Shown here piece after piece: positions 50,901 to 60,418 of a DNA stretch of 64,000 nt. This DNA is from Actinomycetales bacterium (GTDB lineage: Bacteria; Actinomycetota; Actinomycetes; S36-B12). A model generated the notes under the pieces. The model did no database searches, had not been told where the DNA came from, and saw only the letters and a list, made by a program, of their open reading frames with translations. Every line of letters begins with the position of its first letter. Position 1 is the first letter of the stretch. Position numbers and translations under genes: made by a program. Where the stretch lies: the NCBI GenBank assembly GCA_016125355.1, contig WGLX01000010.1, positions 169,897 through 233,896 of the forward strand, given 5' to 3'.

Positions 50901-51494
50901 GAAGATCGGCACCTCGATGCCGCTCTCGGCGATGGCCCGCTTCGCACCCACGATGGCGGCCTTGGCCTGGAGGAGGTCCTGGGCGGTCTCGATGAGGATC
51001 GCGTCCGCGCCGCCCTCGATGAGGCCTGCGACCTGCTGCTGGTACGCGTTGCGCAGGTCGGCGTAGGGCGCGTGCCCGAGGCTCGGGAGCTTCGTGCCCG
51101 GGCCCACCGAGCCGAGGACCCACCGCGGGTGCGCCGGGGTGCTCCACCCGTCGGCCGTCGTGCGGGCCACCTCGGCGCCCGCCTTCGCCAGCTCGAAGAT
51201 CCGGTCGGCGATGCCGTACTCGCCGAGATTGGCGAGGTTGGCTCCGAAGGTGTTCGTCTCGATGCAGTCAACGCCCACCGACAGGTACGCCTCGTGGACG
51301 CTGGACACGACGTCGGGCCGGGTCACGTTGAGGATCTCGTTGCAGCCCTCATGGCCCTGGAAGTCGTCCAGGGTCGGCTCCGCGGCCTGGAGCATCGTCC
51401 CCATGGCGCCGTCCGCGACGACGACGCGTCGACTCAGGGCCTCGCGGAGAGAGCCGCGGCCATGGGTGGGGTGGGGTGATGGGCTTACCGGCAC
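47964..51494 (-). CDS. metH: methionine synthase (cobalamin-dependent)
   Basis: [65 protein letters not shown]; activation domain. Confidence 0.97.
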   Translation of the reverse strand: [1176 protein letters not shown]

Positions 51495-51553
51495 GACACG
51501 GAAGCCTACCGAGGTCTGGCCCGCGCGCCGCCGCCGAGCACTACGGTGAACCC

Positions 51554-52450
51554 GTGCAGGCGCTGAGCAGCCGTCACGTCCCGACCGGCGCAGGGTTCGA
51601 CCTCGTCGTCTCCGTGACGCAGGACGACGACGCCACCGCGCGCGTCGAGCGGAGTGGCGCCCTCCCCGTGCTCCTCCTGCACGGCCTCAGCCAGCAGCGG
51701 CAGTTCTGGAACCCGGTCATCCGCCGCCTGCGCTCGCGTCCGGTCGCCAGCCTGGACCAGCGTGGTCACGGGGAGTCGGACAGCGCCCTCGACGCCGACT
51801 ACTCGATCGCCGCCTGCGCCGACGACGCGCTCCGAACCCTGGACGAGCTCGGCTGGGCGCGGGCCGTCGTGGTCGGACACTCGTGGGGCTGCTCCGTGGC
51901 GCTGGGCTCGGCGGCCGCAGCGCCTCAGCGGATCGCGGCCGTCGGCCTCGTCGACGGCGGACTGTGGTCCCCCGCCTCCCTCGGCACGCGCGAGGAGGCC
52001 CGGGAGCGGCTGACTCCCCCGGCCCTCGGCATGCCGGAGGCGGAGCTGTGGGCCGCCATCCGCTCCGGGGACCTGGGCGAGTCCTGGTCCCCGGAGGTCG
52101 AAGCCGCCCTGCGGCCGACGTTCGTGGTGGACGACGAGGGGCGCATCCGCACCCGTCTCGGCCTCGATCGGCACATGAAAGTGCTCGACGGCCTGCTCGA
52201 CTACGACGCCCGGGCCGACCTGACCGCCGTGCGCGAGTCCGGCGTGCCGGTGTGGGCGGCGGTCTGCGAGGGTGTCGACCGCTCGTGGCAGGAGTCGCGG
52301 GCGGTTGCCGTGGCCGAGGCGGCGCGACTCGGCAACGTGCTGGTTCACCGGTGGGCCGGGGCCGTCCACGACGTACCCTTGCAGTGGCCGGCGCTCGTCG
52401 CGGGCTTCATCGACGCTCTCGTGGAGAGCGAGGAGGGCGGCACAGGGTGA
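51554..52450 (+). CDS. alpha/beta hydrolase
   Basis: PVLLLHGLSQQRQFWNPVIRRLRSRPVASLDQRGHGESD; VVVGHSWGCSVALG. Confidence 0.87.
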   Translation: MQALSSRHVPTGAGFDLVVSVTQDDDATARVERSGALPVLLLHGLSQQRQFWNPVIRRLRSRPVASLDQRGHGESDSALDADYSIAACADDALRTLDELGWARAVVVGHSWGCSVALGSAAAAPQRIAAVGLVDGGLWSPASLGTREEARERLTPPALGMPEAELWAAIRSGDLGESWSPEVEAALRPTFVVDDEGRIRTRLGLDRHMKVLDGLLDYDARADLTAVRESGVPVWAAVCEGVDRSWQESRAVAVAEAARLGNVLVHRWAGAVHDVPLQWPALVAGFIDALVESEEGGTG

Positions 52451-53295
52451 TCGAGCTCGATGAGTTCCCCGCGCTGGTCGATCCGGTGATGGTCGCCGCC
52501 TTCGAGGGGTGGAACGACGCAGGTGAGTCGGCCTCGGGGGCGATCGCCCACCTCCGCGAGGTGTGGGACGCCCAGCCGCTGGCTGATCTCGACTCCGAGG
52601 AGTACTACGACTACCAGGTCAACCGTCCGAACATCAGCATTGACGAGTCCGGCGTGCGGCGCCTTACCTGGCCGGCGACTCGGATCTACATCGCGAGGGT
52701 GCCGCTGTTCCCCCGTGACCTGGTCCTCGTCCAGGGCATCGAGCCCAACATGAAGTGGCAGCAGTTCGTGCGCGAGGTGCTCGGGCTCGCGGCCGAGCTG
52801 GAGGTGTCGCTCGTCGTGACCCTCGGGGCACTGCTGTCCGACATCCCGCATACCCGGCCCGTGCCCGTGACCGGCTCCACCTCGGATGCCAGCCTGCAGT
52901 CGGAGCTGGGCCTGGAGGCGTCGTCCTACGAGGGGCCGACGGGGATCGTCGGGGTGATCCAGGACGCCTGCCAGCGGTTCGGCATCCCGTCACTGTCGCT
53001 GTGGGCAGCAGTCCCCCACTACGTCGCACAGCCGCCCTGCCCCAAGGCGACCCTCGCCCTGGTACGCCGCATCGAGGACATCCTCGACGTTCCCGTTCCG
53101 CTCGGCGACCTCGTCGAGGAGGCCCGGGCGTGGGAGATCGGCGTGGACGAGCTCGCGTCGGAGGATGACGAGGTCGCGGACTACGTCCGGCAGCTCGAGG
53201 AGGCGCGGGACGCGGCGGATCTGCCCGAGGCGAGCGGGGAGGCGATCGCCCGGGAGTTCGAGCGCTACCTGCGCCGTCGCGGCACGGCTGACTAG
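52447..53295 (+). CDS. PAC2 family (proteasome assembly chaperone-like) protein
   Basis: VMVAAFEGWNDAGESASGAIAHL; DYQVNRPNISIDESGVRRLTWPATRIYIAR; VTLGALLSDIPHTRPVPVTG. Confidence 0.92.
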   Translation: MIELDEFPALVDPVMVAAFEGWNDAGESASGAIAHLREVWDAQPLADLDSEEYYDYQVNRPNISIDESGVRRLTWPATRIYIARVPLFPRDLVLVQGIEPNMKWQQFVREVLGLAAELEVSLVVTLGALLSDIPHTRPVPVTGSTSDASLQSELGLEASSYEGPTGIVGVIQDACQRFGIPSLSLWAAVPHYVAQPPCPKATLALVRRIEDILDVPVPLGDLVEEARAWEIGVDELASEDDEVADYVRQLEEARDAADLPEASGEAIAREFERYLRRRGTAD

Positions 53296-54923
53296 CGGCG
53301 CAGCCTCTTGTACAGGGCGACGCTGGCGTCCGTGGCCGGATCGATGTCCGGTTCAGCATCCGAGGTCAGCACACCGAGGATGCCCATGGCCACCTTCTTG
53401 CCCAGCTCGACGCCCCACTGGTCGAAGGAGTCGATGCCCCAGATGGCACCCTGGACGAACACGCTGTGCTCGTAGAGGGCGATGAGGGCGCCCAGGGCGA
53501 ACGGGTCGAGCCGTTCGATGGTGATCAGCGAGACGGGGCGGTTCCCGGGCATCAGCTTGTGCGGGACCAGGGCCGCGGGGGTTCCGTCGGCGGCGACCTC
53601 CTCGGCCGTGCGGCCGCGTGACAGGACGGCGGCCTGGGCCAGGGCGTTGGCCACGAGCATGTCCTGCTGATGGCCGAGCGGATTCTCCGTGCGGGCAACC
53701 ACCACCACGTCGCACGCCACAGTGCTCGTGCCCTGGTGCAGGAGCTGGTAGAAGGAGTGCTGGCCGTTGGTGCCAGGCTCTCCCCAGAAGATCGCGCCGG
53801 TCTCGTAGTCGACACGGGTGCCGTCCATGCGGACGCTCTTTCCGTTGCTCTCCATGGTCAGCTGCTGGAGGTACGCGGGAAACCGCGCCAGGTACTGGGA
53901 GTACGGCAGGACCGCGGTGGTCTCGATGCCGAGGAAGGTGCGGTTCCAGACGGCCACCAAGCCCATGAGGAGGGGGAGGTTCTCCCTCGGACCGGCGGTT
54001 GCGAAGTGCGCGTCCATCGCGTGGAACCCGGCGAGCATCCGCGCGAAGCCGTCCGCGCCCACAGCGATCATCGTGCTCAGCCCGATGGCCGAGTCCATCG
54101 AATAGCGGCCGCCCACCCAGTCCCAGAAGCCGAACATGTTCGCGGTGTCGATGCCGAACTCGCTGACCTTCTCGGCGTTGGTGGAGACCGCCACGAAGTG
54201 CCGCTCCACGGCGTCCTCCCCGAGGGCCGACACGAGCCAGGATCGTGCGGCGTTCGCGTTGGTCATCGTCTCGAGGGTGGTGAACGTCTTGGACGCGATG
54301 ATGAACAGGGTGGTCGCCGGATCGACCCGCCGCAGCGTCTCGGCGAGGTCGGTGGGATCGACATTCGAGACGAAGTGGAAGGAGAGCGCGCGGTCACTGA
54401 ACGCCTCGAGGGCGATGTGGGCCATGGCGGGGCCGAGGTCCGAGCCGCCGATGCCGATGTTCACCACGGCCGTGATACGCCCCCCGGTCGCCCCGCGCCA
54501 GTCACCCTTGCGTACCGCCTCGGCGAAGCTCCCCATGCGCGCCAGCACGTCATGCACCTCGGTGTCGACGTCCACGCCGTCGACCACGAGCGGCTCGCCC
54601 GCAGGACGGCGCAGGGCCGTGTGCAGGACGGCCCGGTCCTCGGTGACGTTGATGTGCTCCCCCGCCAGCATGGCGTCCCGATGCCGCAGCACGCCCCGCT
54701 CCTCGGCGAGTGACAGCAGCGCGTCGAGGACGGCGCCGTCCAGTCGCTGGCGCGAGAGATCGAGGTGGATGCCCGCCGCCTCGTAGGTCAGCGCATTCGG
54801 CCTCGCCGGATCGGCGTCGAGGAGCTGCCGGATGGTCGTACCCGCCGTTTCTGCAGCAAGGGCGGCCAGCGTGTTCCAGGCGGCGCAGGTGGTCGGGTCG
54901 TCAGCGATCGAGGAGCCGGTCAT
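53292..54923 (-). CDS. pgi: glucose-6-phosphate isomerase
   Basis: VNIGIGGSDLGPAMAHIAL; FIIASKTFTTLETMTNA; GGRYSMDSAIGLS. Confidence 0.96.
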   Translation of the reverse strand: MTGSSIADDPTTCAAWNTLAALAAETAGTTIRQLLDADPARPNALTYEAAGIHLDLSRQRLDGAVLDALLSLAEERGVLRHRDAMLAGEHINVTEDRAVLHTALRRPAGEPLVVDGVDVDTEVHDVLARMGSFAEAVRKGDWRGATGGRITAVVNIGIGGSDLGPAMAHIALEAFSDRALSFHFVSNVDPTDLAETLRRVDPATTLFIIASKTFTTLETMTNANAARSWLVSALGEDAVERHFVAVSTNAEKVSEFGIDTANMFGFWDWVGGRYSMDSAIGLSTMIAVGADGFARMLAGFHAMDAHFATAGPRENLPLLMGLVAVWNRTFLGIETTAVLPYSQYLARFPAYLQQLTMESNGKSVRMDGTRVDYETGAIFWGEPGTNGQHSFYQLLHQGTSTVACDVVVVARTENPLGHQQDMLVANALAQAAVLSRGRTAEEVAADGTPAALVPHKLMPGNRPVSLITIERLDPFALGALIALYEHSVFVQGAIWGIDSFDQWGVELGKKVAMGILGVLTSDAEPDIDPATDASVALYKRLRR

Positions 54924-54976
54924 GTTTTCAGTCTTCCACTACGGTGGTGACACCCGCGAACAGGAGGCGATGCAGC

Positions 54977-56014
54977 GTGACCACTGCAGACCAGACGGTG
55001 ACCTTGGGCATGGTCGGGCTCGGACGGATGGGCGCGAACCTCGTGCGCCGCGCCATGCGGGACGGCCACGCATGCGTCGTGTACGACCCCAACCCCGACG
55101 CTGTCTCCGCGTTGGTCGCCGAGGGAGCCACGGGAGCGGGCTCGCTGAGCGAGTTCGTGGAGAAGCTGCCGGCCCCCCGAAATGTCTGGGTCATGGTGCC
55201 GGCGGGCAGCGTGACGGAATCCGTGGTCAGTGACCTGACGGCGCTGCTGTCCGAGGGCGACTGCCTCATCGACGGGGGGAACTCCTACTACCGCGACGAC
55301 ATCCGCCGGGGCGAGGTCGCTGCGGGCAAGGGCATCGACTACCTCGATGTCGGCACCTCGGGCGGTGTGTGGGGGCTCGAACGCGGGTACTGCCTGATGA
55401 TCGGCGGCCCGGACCGGTCTGTGGATCGACTCGTACCCCTGTGGAACACCATCGCTCCGGGCGTGGCGGCTGCCGAGCGCACCCCCGGACGCACCGGCGA
55501 CCCGACCCCGGACGAGCATGGCTGGCTGCACTGCGGTCCGAGCGGTGCCGGTCACTTCGTGAAGATGGTCCACAACGGCATCGAGTACGGCCTCATGGCC
55601 GCCTACGCCGAGGGACTGAACATCCTCAAGCACGCCAACGCGGGCACGGTGCAGCGTGATGCCGACGCCGAGACCGCTCCGCTCTCCGATCCCGAGTACT
55701 ACCAGTACGACCTGGACATCCCGGCGATCGCCGAGGTCTGGCGTCGGGGCAGCGTGGTCGGCTCGTGGCTGCTCGACCTCACCGCGTCCGCGCTCCACCA
55801 GTCGCCGGAGCTCGAGGAGTTCGGGGGCCGCGTGTCGGATTCCGGCGAGGGCCGATGGACGTCGATCGCGGCCATCGAGGAGGGGGTGTCGGCTCCCGTG
55901 CTGACCTCGGCCCTCTACGAGCGCTTCCAGTCCCAGGGTGCGGACCTGTTCGCCGACAAGCTGCTCAGCGCGATGCGCAAGGAGTTCGGCGGGCACGACG
56001 AGAAGAAGGGCTAG
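54977..56014 (+). CDS. gnd: 6-phosphogluconate dehydrogenase (decarboxylating)
   Basis: LGMVGLGRMGANLVRRAMRDGHACVVYDPN; IDGGNSYYRDD; GPSGAGHFVKMVHNGIEYGLM. Confidence 0.95.
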   Translation: MTTADQTVTLGMVGLGRMGANLVRRAMRDGHACVVYDPNPDAVSALVAEGATGAGSLSEFVEKLPAPRNVWVMVPAGSVTESVVSDLTALLSEGDCLIDGGNSYYRDDIRRGEVAAGKGIDYLDVGTSGGVWGLERGYCLMIGGPDRSVDRLVPLWNTIAPGVAAAERTPGRTGDPTPDEHGWLHCGPSGAGHFVKMVHNGIEYGLMAAYAEGLNILKHANAGTVQRDADAETAPLSDPEYYQYDLDIPAIAEVWRRGSVVGSWLLDLTASALHQSPELEEFGGRVSDSGEGRWTSIAAIEEGVSAPVLTSALYERFQSQGADLFADKLLSAMRKEFGGHDEKKG

Positions 56015-56045
56015 CGGCCCTCGTCACAGGCGCGGCAGACCGGAA

Positions 56046-57272
56046 TCAGAGTCGAACACCCAGAAGCGCGTCGGCGATGTCGGCGAAGACCCCCGGCGAA
56101 TCCGCGTCCGGTCCCTCGGAGCCTGCGGCAGCCATCGCCCAGGCGTCCATGGCATCGAGGGCCTCCGGCGTGCGCAGGTCGTTGGCGAGGGCCGTCCGGA
56201 CAGCCTCCAGCGTGGGCAGGACGTCGGGTCCCGACGGCGCCTGCGCCGCCATCCGCCAGAGGGCCAGCCTCTTCGTGGCCCCCTCGAGCCCCTGATCGGT
56301 CCAGGCCCAGTCCGACCGGTAGTGATGGGCCAGCAGCGCCAGCCGGATGGCTGATGGATCCACCCCGGCGTGCCGCAGCGCGGACACGAACACGAGGTTG
56401 CCGCGCGATTTGGACATCTTGTGCCCCTGCCAGGACACCATGGCCGAGTGCACGTAGTGGCGGGCGAACGGGCGGGCTCCGGCAATGACCTGCGCCTCGG
56501 CCGCGCACATCTCATGATGCGGGAAGGCGAGATCGCTGCCGCCCCCCTGCACGTCGAACGTCATCCCGAGGTGATCGAGCGCGATGGCGGTGCACTCGAT
56601 GTGCCAGCCCGGTCGGCCGTGTCCGAGCGGGGTGTCCCAGGCGGGCTCGTCGGGGCGCTCTGACTGCCACACCAGGCAGTCGAGGGGATCCTCCTTGCCC
56701 GGGCGGGCCGGATCGCCCCCGCGTTCCGCGAACACGGAGATCATCTGGTCACGGTCGAGGCCTGCCACCTCGCCGAACGCCGGGTCGCTGGCGACGCGGA
56801 AGTACAGGTCCCCGTCGACGGAGTACACCGCCCCCTTCGCCTGCAGCTCCTCGACGTACCGGGCGACCGAGGGGATGGACTCCACGGCGCCGATGTAGTG
56901 CTGCGGGGGCAGCACGTTCAGCGCCTCCATGTCCTCCCGGAACAGCGCCGTCTCGCGGTCGGCGATCTCGCGCCAGTCCTGTCCGGTCTGCACGGCGCGC
57001 TCGAGCAGGGGGTCGTCGATGTCGGTGACGTTCTGCACGTAGTGGACCTCGAGGCCGTTGTCCCGCCAGACACGGTTGATCACGTCGAAGTTCACGTAGG
57101 TGAATGCGTGGCCCATGTGGGTCGCGTCGTAGGGCGTGATGCCGCAGACGTACATGCGCGCCGTGCCCTCGGGCTCGGTGACACGCACCGACCCGGCCGC
57201 TGTGTCGAACAGCCAGAGCGGGTAGCCCGTGCCGGGCAGGTGGGGAAGGTTCGGCTCGGGCCACGAATTCAC
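56046..57272 (-). CDS. mshC: cysteine--1-D-myo-inosityl 2-amino-2-deoxy-alpha-D-glucopyranoside ligase
   Basis: [34 protein letters not shown]; class I aaRS-like KMSKS ([10 protein letters not shown]). Confidence 0.94.
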   Translation of the reverse strand: MNSWPEPNLPHLPGTGYPLWLFDTAAGSVRVTEPEGTARMYVCGITPYDATHMGHAFTYVNFDVINRVWRDNGLEVHYVQNVTDIDDPLLERAVQTGQDWREIADRETALFREDMEALNVLPPQHYIGAVESIPSVARYVEELQAKGAVYSVDGDLYFRVASDPAFGEVAGLDRDQMISVFAERGGDPARPGKEDPLDCLVWQSERPDEPAWDTPLGHGRPGWHIECTAIALDHLGMTFDVQGGGSDLAFPHHEMCAAEAQVIAGARPFARHYVHSAMVSWQGHKMSKSRGNLVFVSALRHAGVDPSAIRLALLAHHYRSDWAWTDQGLEGATKRLALWRMAAQAPSGPDVLPTLEAVRTALANDLRTPEALDAMDAWAMAAAGSEGPDADSPGVFADIADALLGVRL

Positions 57273-57296
57273 GCCGTCAGCCTAGTCAGGGCCCCC

Positions 57297-58103
57297 TCAG
57301 AACACCGGCCACGGGATGGCCGGCCATCGGCTCCCCGGCAGTGGGAAGGTCCTCTGACGCAGCAGGCGGCGCACCCGGTCGCGCAGCACCTGGCGTTCCT
57401 CGTCGGCCAGCCAGCGGTCGACGGCGTCGAAGGAATCGCCCAGCGTGTCGTGCAGCCGCTCCACGTCGGTCATCACCGACTCAGGCACCGGGTCGCCCGC
57501 CCAGCCCCACAGGACCGTGCGCAGCTTCTCGTCGACGGCGAATGTCACGCCGTGGTCGATCGCCCACACGCGGCCGTCGACGTCCGTGAGGACGTGACCG
57601 CCCTTCCGATCCGCGTTGTTGACGAGCACATCGAAGATGGCGATGCGGGCCACGTCATCCGTGGCCGCGTGCACGAGTTCCACGGCGCGCCCGGATCCGT
57701 CCTCGGCGTCGAGGACGTGCACGAAGCCCTCGATCCGACCTCCGGGCCGGACGACCTGGACCTGACTCGCCTGCGGGTCCTCATCGATCCACAGCTGACA
57801 CATGCCCTCGCCGCCGGGGCCGTCGGTGCGCCACACGGTGGGCGGGACGAGGTGCCAGCCCAGCGCCTCGGACAACTCGAACGCGGCGATCTCGCGGTGC
57901 GTCAGCGTCCATTCGGGGAAGTCCCACAGGGGTCGTTCCCCGGCAACCGGCTTGACGACACACAGGAGCTCCGCGCCGCCCACCTCGGCCCGGCACCGGA
58001 GCGTGGTGTTCGACGCATCGCTGAGCCGGCCCTCGACCTCGAGGTCCGCGGACGCGAGCAGCTCGAGGAGCTCGGGGTGCTGCAGCCACTCGCTCGACGT
58101 CAT
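57297..58103 (-). CDS. SCO1664-family (PI3/4-kinase-like fold) protein
   Basis: LCVVKPVAGERPLWDFPEWTLTHREIAAFELSEALGWHLVPPTVWR; FDVLVNNADRKGGHVL; neighbours DUF3090 and mshC. Confidence 0.82.
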   Translation of the reverse strand: MTSSEWLQHPELLELLASADLEVEGRLSDASNTTLRCRAEVGGAELLCVVKPVAGERPLWDFPEWTLTHREIAAFELSEALGWHLVPPTVWRTDGPGGEGMCQLWIDEDPQASQVQVVRPGGRIEGFVHVLDAEDGSGRAVELVHAATDDVARIAIFDVLVNNADRKGGHVLTDVDGRVWAIDHGVTFAVDEKLRTVLWGWAGDPVPESVMTDVERLHDTLGDSFDAVDRWLADEERQVLRDRVRRLLRQRTFPLPGSRWPAIPWPVF

Positions 58104-58663
58104 GTGCGCCGGCGGTATCCGTTGGACCGGGGACAGATGTGACCCGACGCGTCCAGGGGCTGGCTGCAGAACGGGCACGGGGGGCGTCCCGCGGCCACGA
58201 CGGACCGGGTGCGCTGGGCGAAGGCGCGCCCATACGCGGCGGTCATCCACACCCGAAGGGTGTCCGGGCCATCGGCCTCGTCGTCCCCCAGCTCCGGAAC
58301 ATCCTCAGCGTCCTCGACGATCGCATAGGCCTCCAGGATGACGCGGCCGTTCGCCTCATCCCATCCGAGCGCCATCGCCCCCACGCGGAACTCCTCCACC
58401 AGGGGAACGTCCAAGGGGTCGGTGTCCACCAGAGCCGGCGGTGCCTCGGTCGGCACCTCCGTGGGGCCGCCCCGCTCCGCGGCCTCGTTGAGCAGCTCGT
58501 CCACGCGCTCGGCCAGCACCGATGCCTGCGCCTTCTCCAGAGCCACGCTGGTGACCGACGAACCCTCGCGCGCCTGCAGGTAGAAGGTGCGCTCGCCGGG
58601 CATGCCGACCGTGCCGACCACGAACCGATCGGGCGCCTGGTAGCTGAAGATCTGGCGTGTCAC
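58100..58663 (-). CDS. DUF3090 family protein
   Basis: MTRQIFSYQAPDRFVVGTVGMPGERTFYLQAREG; C-terminal CPFCSQPLDASGHICPRSNGYRRR. Confidence 0.9.
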   Translation of the reverse strand: MTRQIFSYQAPDRFVVGTVGMPGERTFYLQAREGSSVTSVALEKAQASVLAERVDELLNEAAERGGPTEVPTEAPPALVDTDPLDVPLVEEFRVGAMALGWDEANGRVILEAYAIVEDAEDVPELGDDEADGPDTLRVWMTAAYGRAFAQRTRSVVAAGRPPCPFCSQPLDASGHICPRSNGYRRRT

Positions 58664-59346
58664 GAGCCTGCACCTCCCCCGACAGCGGCGTCGCTTCGTC
58701 CGCGCCGACGCCGCTTCTTCGGCGGGCGGAGACCGGCGAGGGAGCCGCCGGTGTCATTCGTGCGCTCCACGAAGGGCCGCAGGGGCGTGTAGTCGATCAC
58801 GCTCACCGACGCCGGGTCGACCCGGATGCGCTGGAACTGGTCGAGGTGCATGCCGAGGGCATCGGCCAGGATCGCCTTGATGACATCCCCGTGGCTGACC
58901 ACGGCGTAGACCCCATCGTCGCCGGCCCGCGTGTTCCACTCGCGAACGGCCGCGACGGCCCGGTGCTGCATGCCGGCCATCGACTCTCCGTCGGGCCCGG
59001 GGAACACCGCGGCGCTGGGGTGGGCCTGCACGACCTTCCAGAGCGGGTCCTTGGCCAGTGTCTTGAGCTCGCCACCGGTCCAGTCGCCGTATCGGCACTC
59101 CCCCACGCGCTCGTCCACGTGGACCTCGACCTTCCGGTCGCCCAGCATGAGCCCGGCCGTCTCCCGGGTCCGCTCCAGCGGGGATGTGACGACGAAGGAG
59201 AGCGGCACCTCGCCCAGCCGGGCCGCCAGGGCGCCTGCTTGGGCACGCCCGGTCTCGTCGAGCGTGACGCCCGGCGTCCAACCCGCCAGCACGCCCCCGG
59301 CATTGGCACTCGTGCGTCCGTGGCGGACAAGAAGGACGACCGACAT
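58660..59346 (-). CDS. histidine phosphatase family (MSMEG_4193-like putative phosphomutase)
   Basis: SVVLLVRHGRTSANAGGVLAGWTPGVTLDETGRAQAGALAARL; VSHGDVIKAILADALGMHLDQFQRIRVDPASV. Confidence 0.9.
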   Translation of the reverse strand: MSVVLLVRHGRTSANAGGVLAGWTPGVTLDETGRAQAGALAARLGEVPLSFVVTSPLERTRETAGLMLGDRKVEVHVDERVGECRYGDWTGGELKTLAKDPLWKVVQAHPSAAVFPGPDGESMAGMQHRAVAAVREWNTRAGDDGVYAVVSHGDVIKAILADALGMHLDQFQRIRVDPASVSVIDYTPLRPFVERTNDTGGSLAGLRPPKKRRRRGRSDAAVGGGAGS

Positions 59347-59373
59347 GCGAGTCAGCGTAGATGGTCCCCGGTC

Positions 59374-60414
59374 ATGCAGCAGAATGGCCGGGTGATCCGC
59401 GGCATGGGCCTGTACTCGCGCGATGAGGTCGTACCGGTCCCCGAGGTGCGCAACTGGGAGAACCCTGGCGACACCCATCCGAGGCCCAAGCTGGAGGAGC
59501 TCAAGGAGCGCTGCCTCGCCACCGAGGAGTCCTTCGTCTGGCTGGGACTCTTCGAGCCCACGCGCGCCGAGCTGGACATGGTGGCTGACGTCTTCGAGCT
59601 GCCCAAGCTGCTCGTCGAGGACGCATCGAACCCCGAGCAGCGTCCCAAGTTCGAGGTGACCCCCGAGGGGACTGGCCTGGCCCTGCTGAAGACCCTCGAC
59701 TACGTCGAGTCCACCTCGGATGTCCTCACCGGGCAGCTCGCCGTCTTCGTCGGACCGTGGTTCGCCGTGACGGTCAGGTTCGGGCAGATCGGCGACCTGC
59801 GAGGCATCCGCGCCCGTCTCGAGGGCGATGCCGACCTGCGCCAGTACGGACCCATCGCGGTGCTCTACGCGGTCCTCGACCAGACCGTGGACGGCTACCT
59901 CGCGATCACCGACGAGATCAGCGATGACGTCGAGCAACTCGAGGCGCAGGTCTTCTCGGAGGAGCAGGTGGGCCCGACCACGACGAGCATCTACCGGCTC
60001 AAGCGCGAGAACGTCGAGATGCGCAGGGCGGTCGGCCCCCTGGTCATGTGGGCGCACGCGGCGGTCGGCAAGGAGATCTCATGGGTGCCGCCGGGCCTGC
60101 GGTCCCACTTCCGCGACGTGGGCGAGCACGTGCTGCGGGCCAGCGACGCCGTGGAGGCCGCCGACAACCTTCTCATGACGATGCTCATGGCGTCCACATC
60201 GCTGCAGGACCTGCAGCAGAACCGCGACATGCGGAAGATCTCCGCGTGGGTGGCCATCGCGGCCGTTCCCACCGCTCTGGCCGCCATCTACGGCATGAAC
60301 TTCGACAACATGCCGGAACTGCACTGGAGTTTCGGCTATCCCGTGGCGCTGGGCCTGATGGGCACGGCGTGCCTGCTGCTCTACCGCGCCTTCAAGCGCA
60401 GTGGCTGGCTCTGA
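59374..60414 (+). CDS. corA: CorA-like magnesium/divalent cation transporter
   Basis: C-terminal YGMNFDNMPELHWSFGYPVALGLMGTACLLLYRAFKRSGWL (GMN motif, two TMs). Confidence 0.92.
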   Translation: MQQNGRVIRGMGLYSRDEVVPVPEVRNWENPGDTHPRPKLEELKERCLATEESFVWLGLFEPTRAELDMVADVFELPKLLVEDASNPEQRPKFEVTPEGTGLALLKTLDYVESTSDVLTGQLAVFVGPWFAVTVRFGQIGDLRGIRARLEGDADLRQYGPIAVLYAVLDQTVDGYLAITDEISDDVEQLEAQVFSEEQVGPTTTSIYRLKRENVEMRRAVGPLVMWAHAAVGKEISWVPPGLRSHFRDVGEHVLRASDAVEAADNLLMTMLMASTSLQDLQQNRDMRKISAWVAIAAVPTALAAIYGMNFDNMPELHWSFGYPVALGLMGTACLLLYRAFKRSGWL

Positions 60415-60418
60415 CCCG

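Noticed and set aside
47984-51560. possible cobalamin riboswitch for metH
   Set aside because: Only ~60 bp lie between metH and the divergent hydrolase gene; no B12-box or riboswitch core seen
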